8,048 bases of DNA from Methanomassiliicoccaceae archaeon (GTDB lineage Archaea > Thermoplasmatota > Thermoplasmata > Methanomassiliicoccales > Methanomethylophilaceae), in assembly GCA_009776625.1 (NCBI GenBank), contig WRNL01000069.1, positions 1 to 8,048 on the forward strand, read 5' to 3'. Positions 5,601 to 8,048 of this stretch are shown piece by piece (positions within the stretch are counted from its first letter, which is position 1; each line of letters begins with the position of its first letter). The translations under genes and the position numbers were made by a program. A model generated the notes under the pieces. It did not search any database and was not told where the DNA came from. It saw only the letters and a list, made by a program, of their open reading frames with translations.

Positions 5601-6740
5601 ATGAGCGAGACGTCCGACAGGATAAAGAGCATGGTGCCGAAGCCCATGGCGTACCTGAGGACGATCATCAACCTCAACGAGGACACCAAGCACGACAAGC
5701 TAGACCGGCTCATCACGAAGGTGTTCCCGACGTTCATAGTGGCATGCTCCGTGTTCACCGTCGCCCTGACGATACAGCTCGGCAGCTTCTCGTTCCCTGG
5801 GGTGCTGTTCGGCATATGCCTGGGCTTCGCCCTGGGCTTCACTGCGCTGGGGGCCGCGTGCGTGTTCCTGTCCGACAGGGGGGTGGTGTCCTGGAAGTAC
5901 GTCGTGCCGGCCGTGACCGCCCTTCCCGCGCTGGCCGCCGCCGCCCTCTACACAGCGGGGTCTGACATAGGGTTCAACGAGTTCATCATGAAGTATTTCG
6001 ACGTGTTCGGGAAGAACACCGACCTCGTCGCCCTGCTGGTGAGCGCGTACTCCATCACCCTTATGGCGTTCTTCGTCGCCTACGGCGTCGTCTCCGTCAT
6101 AGTGGGGTACTTCAGGAGCTACTTCCACAGGGTGCTCCGGTCGCTGGAGCGCCCGCCGGGGGAGAAGGGGGGCCGCGTGCGCACATGGCTGTTCCAGGTG
6201 CCGGACATCATCGACATAAAGGCGGTGGAGTTCGAGCCGGACGAGGACGACGGGAGGTTCAACGCGGGGCTGTTCCTTAACACCGCGTCCAGCCTGTTCC
6301 TGCTCGGGATAGTGATATGCTCGTACATCTTCATCAACCCGCTCTTCCTGCAGATAATACCGTCGGAGGACATGCTGCTGATCGGGATGCTGCTGTCCCT
6401 GTTCATATCCCCGCTGGTGATACCCTGGAGCATAGTCAAGTCCATCGGCGCTAAGGTCACGTCGGACGCGCCCAGGGACTTCTACCTCTGGAAGGGCATG
6501 AGGGGGAGGCTGTACCAGGGGTTCTTCGCCGTCACGTTCTTCATGATGCTCCTCACGCTGTCCGTCTACCTCGGGATGGACTTCATGAGGATCCTCAACA
6601 CCTACCTGGGGTACGTGGTGTTCATGGGGATCGTGTCCATGATCACGTCATTCGTCTACGTCAACACATACTACAGGGGGTTCAAGAACGGCATCATAAA
6701 GAGCTACCTCCTGTCCGAGGGCGACCCTCCGGGCCCATAA
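5601..6740 (+). CDS. Polytopic membrane protein of unknown function, about eight helices
   Basis: I do not recognise the family of this 379-residue protein. There is no signal peptide. A basic, polar N-terminus of about 38 residues is followed by likely membrane segments at roughly 40-60, 65-90, 98-118, 142-170, 227-250, 257-281, 304-325 and 332-355. A hydrophilic stretch at about 172-225 divides four helices from four; it has a basic first part (RPPGEKGGRVR) and an acidic second part (EFEPDEDDGR). Both termini would be on the same side, probably the cytoplasm. No transporter, kinase or protease motif stands out, and charged residues inside the helices are few. The start at 5601 fits both a TATA box 26 bases upstream and the upstream limit set by the divergent hmgA promoter. 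The third-position GC bias matches real genes. It is transcribed away from hmgA, but a functional link is only inferred. Confidence 0.85.
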   Translation: MSETSDRIKSMVPKPMAYLRTIINLNEDTKHDKLDRLITKVFPTFIVACSVFTVALTIQLGSFSFPGVLFGICLGFALGFTALGAACVFLSDRGVVSWKYVVPAVTALPALAAAALYTAGSDIGFNEFIMKYFDVFGKNTDLVALLVSAYSITLMAFFVAYGVVSVIVGYFRSYFHRVLRSLERPPGEKGGRVRTWLFQVPDIIDIKAVEFEPDEDDGRFNAGLFLNTASSLFLLGIVICSYIFINPLFLQIIPSEDMLLIGMLLSLFISPLVIPWSIVKSIGAKVTSDAPRDFYLWKGMRGRLYQGFFAVTFFMMLLTLSVYLGMDFMRILNTYLGYVVFMGIVSMITSFVYVNTYYRGFKNGIIKSYLLSEGDPPGP

Positions 6741-6743
6741 AGG

Positions 6744-6751
6744 TTAATTAA
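6744..6751 (+). promoter_or_regulatory. Putative TATA box of the TPR gene
   Basis: TTAATTAA is centred about 25.5 bases before the ATG at 6773 in the 32-base gap after the membrane protein gene. It is the only AT-rich stretch there and predicts a leaderless mRNA. No Shine-Dalgarno is visible before the start. Confidence 0.5.
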
Positions 6752-6772
6752 CGCCGCCGTGTTCGCATCACC

Positions 6773-7393
6773 ATGAAGGGCCCCGAGCAGGAGGCGGTAT
6801 CCAAGGCTAAGAGGCAGGCCGAGAGCGGCAACCCCGCCGGCGCCGTCGCCACTCTGGAGGCGTTCCTCGAGGGCGACCCCCACAACGCGAGGGCGAGGAT
6901 GCAGCTGGCCAGGACGCTGGCCTTCGACATGAAGGACGTGGACGCCGGCGTAAGGCAGCTGAACGTCGTGCTCGACCTGGAGCCGGGGAACGTCGAGGCG
7001 ATGAAGGCCATGGTGACCCTCCTTGCCAAGCACAAGAGGAACAACAAGGAGACCGTCCGCATATACGGGGAGCTGCTGAGGGCCGCCCCCGACGCCGCCC
7101 TGTACAACGCGTACGCCATGTTCCTCCGCATCCAGATGACCGACTTCAAGGGGTCCGCCGAGTACTACGAGAAGGCGATATCTTTAAACCCTGCGGAGCC
7201 CATGTACCGCCGGAACTACGCGGTCCTTTTGCTGAATGATCTGAAAGACTACGAGAGAGCTAGGGACGAGCTCGAAGCGCTTTTGCGGCTCGACCCTGGG
7301 GACATTCCCGCAAAGAGGAACTACGACCTCCTCATGGAGAAGAAGTTCGATTCCGACGGAAGACTGAAGAAAAGGGCGCTGTTCCGCAGATGA
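6773..7393 (+). CDS. Tetratricopeptide-repeat protein
   Basis: This 206-residue soluble protein is made almost entirely of TPR-like helical hairpins, at about residues 4-38, 39-72, 73-107, 108-141 and 143-177. The clearest are the fourth (SAEYYEKAISLNP) and fifth (DYERARDELEALLRLDPGD). A basic tail follows at about 178-206 (DGRLKKRALFRR). TPR stacks bind peptides or other proteins, and the partner here is unknown. It has no signal peptide or membrane helix, so it should be cytoplasmic. The start at 6773 is supported by a TATA-like box 26 bases upstream. Codon use changes sharply inside the gene: residues 1-136 have 7 codons ending in A or T, while residues 137-206 have 19 of 70. The reading frame stays intact across the change. 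The family call is solid; the role cannot be told. Confidence 0.88.
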   Translation: MKGPEQEAVSKAKRQAESGNPAGAVATLEAFLEGDPHNARARMQLARTLAFDMKDVDAGVRQLNVVLDLEPGNVEAMKAMVTLLAKHKRNNKETVRIYGELLRAAPDAALYNAYAMFLRIQMTDFKGSAEYYEKAISLNPAEPMYRRNYAVLLLNDLKDYERARDELEALLRLDPGDIPAKRNYDLLMEKKFDSDGRLKKRALFRR

Positions 7394-7398
7394 CCGGG

Positions 7399-7412
7399 CC
7401 GCCTCGGGGCGG
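7399..7412 (+). terminator. Weak hairpin after the TPR gene
   Basis: CCGCC, loop TCGG, then GGCGG form a 5-base stem starting 6 bases after the TPR stop. Only a short TT follows, so it lacks the U-rich tract typical of archaeal termination. It might also affect the rubrerythrin promoter region just downstream. Confidence 0.2.
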
Positions 7413-7423
7413 TTGTAGAAACC

Positions 7424-7431
7424 GCTTTAAG
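7424..7431 (+). promoter_or_regulatory. Putative promoter (BRE/TATA) of rubrerythrin
   Basis: GCTTTAAG is preceded by the purine-rich GAAACC at 7418-7423, which resembles a TFB recognition element. The predicted start near 7453 would leave a leader of about 11 bases, just enough to contain the Shine-Dalgarno GAGGTGA. Confidence 0.5.
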
Positions 7432-7452
7432 GGCAGACCCGGTTCAGGTAAC

Positions 7453-7459
7453 GAGGTGA
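7453..7459 (+). promoter_or_regulatory. Shine-Dalgarno of rubrerythrin
   Basis: GAGGTGA ends 4 bases before the ATG at 7464 and matches the archaeal anti-Shine-Dalgarno. It fixes the start codon and contrasts with the apparently leaderless genes upstream. Confidence 0.7.
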
Positions 7460-7463
7460 ACAG

Positions 7464-8003
7464 ATGGAACTGAAAGGATCCAAGACAGAAGCGAATCTGA
7501 TGGCCGCCTTCGCGGGCGAGAGCCAGGCGAGGACGAAATACACATACTACGCGTCACAGGCGAGGAAGGAGGGCTACAACCAGGTGGCAGACATATTCAT
7601 GGAGACCGCCGAGAACGAGAAGGAGCACGCCAAGCTCTGGTTCAAGGCGCTCCACGGCGGCTGCGTGCCGGAGACCCTCGAGAACCTCAAGGACGCCGCC
7701 GGCGGCGAGAACTACGAGTTCAACACCATGTACAAGGAGTTCGAGGAGACCGCCAGGAAGGAGGGGTTCAACGAGATCGCCGACCAGTTCAAGAAGGTGG
7801 GCGAGATCGAGGCCGTCCACGAGAAGAGGTTCCTCGAGCTGCACGAGAACATAAAGAAGGGCAAGGTCTTCAGCAAGGACAAGGTCGTCGTGTGGAAATG
7901 CCAGAACTGCGGGTACCTCCACGTGGGCGAGGAGGCCCCGGCGGTCTGCCCGACATGCGGGCACCCCCGGTCGTACTTCGAGGTCCAGGCACAGAACTGG
8001 TAA
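7464..8003 (+). CDS. rbr: Rubrerythrin (non-haem di-iron peroxidase with C-terminal rubredoxin domain)
   Basis: This 179-residue protein has the two classic rubrerythrin parts. Residues 1 to about 135 form the ferritin-like four-helix bundle, with di-iron ligands visible as E19 (AGESQAR), E52-x2-H55 (ENEKEHAK), E92-x2-E95 and E116-x2-H119 (EIEAVHEKRF). Residues from about 140 form a rubredoxin-like domain with C146-x2-C149 (WKCQNCGY) and C162-x2-C165 (CPTCGH) to hold one iron. The enzyme reduces hydrogen peroxide to water in anaerobes, taking electrons through the rubredoxin centre. The two halves of the bundle echo each other (GYNQVADIF and GFNEIADQF), as usual for the family. A promoter and Shine-Dalgarno precede the gene, so it is probably its own unit. 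The first 44 codons are richer in A/T at third positions than the remainder. All ligands are present and length is typical. Confidence 0.96.
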   Translation: MELKGSKTEANLMAAFAGESQARTKYTYYASQARKEGYNQVADIFMETAENEKEHAKLWFKALHGGCVPETLENLKDAAGGENYEFNTMYKEFEETARKEGFNEIADQFKKVGEIEAVHEKRFLELHENIKKGKVFSKDKVVVWKCQNCGYLHVGEEAPAVCPTCGHPRSYFEVQAQNW

Positions 8004-8005
8004 AC

Positions 8006-8021
8006 GGCGGGGCCACCCGCC
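8006..8021 (+). terminator. GC-rich hairpin after rubrerythrin
   Basis: GGCGGG, loop GCCA, then CCCGCC form a perfect 6-base stem two bases after the TAA stop. It may mark or stabilise the mRNA 3' end. No U-tract follows before the window ends at 8048, so true termination is uncertain. Confidence 0.35.
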
Positions 8022-8048
8022 ATTCCCAAACACGCTTACCGGCGGCCC

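Noticed and set aside
7393..7443. ACCGGG at 7393-7398 pairing with CCCGGT at 7438-7443 as a long-range stem in the rubrerythrin 5' region
   Set aside because: Only six GC bases separated by 39 bases, and the upstream arm probably lies outside the transcript. Such pairs are expected by chance at this composition.
1..8048. CRISPR arrays, insertion sequences, tRNA or rRNA genes, defence islands
   Set aside because: I saw no spaced direct repeats, transposase motifs or RNA-gene signatures, and almost all bases belong to recognisable housekeeping genes.

Overview
This window looks like a compact, GC-rich archaeal chromosome segment made of housekeeping genes. The archaeal markers are an SRP54 C-terminus, the archaeal tRNA pseudouridine-54 methyltransferase TrmY, a soluble class I HMG-CoA reductase (mevalonate and ether-lipid pathway), an archaeal-length PheT, and a phosphopantetheine adenylyltransferase fused to a DUF84 NTPase. 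I remember that fusion from Thermoplasma-type genomes. AGG-rich arginine codons, frequent ATA isoleucine codons, an anaerobe-type rubrerythrin and the absence of TAG among ten stop codons together suggest Thermoplasmatota, possibly Methanomassiliicoccales. The phylum is likely; the order is a guess.

Layout. Positions 1-2244 (+): end of srp54, trmY, a small zinc-ribbon plus one-helix membrane protein, and the coaD/DUF84 fusion. Positions 2251-5532 (-): an operon read as hmgA, pheT, bcp, whose last gene converges tail to tail with the fusion gene, 6 bases apart. Positions 5533-5600: a 68-base AT-rich divergent control region with two TATA-like boxes and a 17-base perfect dyad. Positions 5601-8003 (+): an unrecognised polytopic membrane protein, a TPR protein and rubrerythrin. 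Intergenic space is very small, and no stretch over 300 bases lacks a gene.

How the genes relate. srp54, trmY, pheT and coaD are core translation, targeting and cofactor genes. hmgA feeds isoprenoid lipid synthesis. Bcp and rubrerythrin remove peroxides in what is probably an anaerobe. The control signals are unusually readable: four TATA-like boxes are centred 25-27 bases before a start codon with no convincing Shine-Dalgarno in use, which predicts leaderless mRNAs. bcp and rubrerythrin instead have clear Shine-Dalgarno sequences.

No CRISPR array, insertion sequence, tRNA or rRNA was seen, and nothing resembles a defence island or an obvious new multigene system. The best leads are the dyad over the hmgA promoter, the unknown membrane protein divergent from hmgA, and a sharp synonymous-codon composition patch spanning the 3' end of the TPR gene and the 5' end of rubrerythrin.
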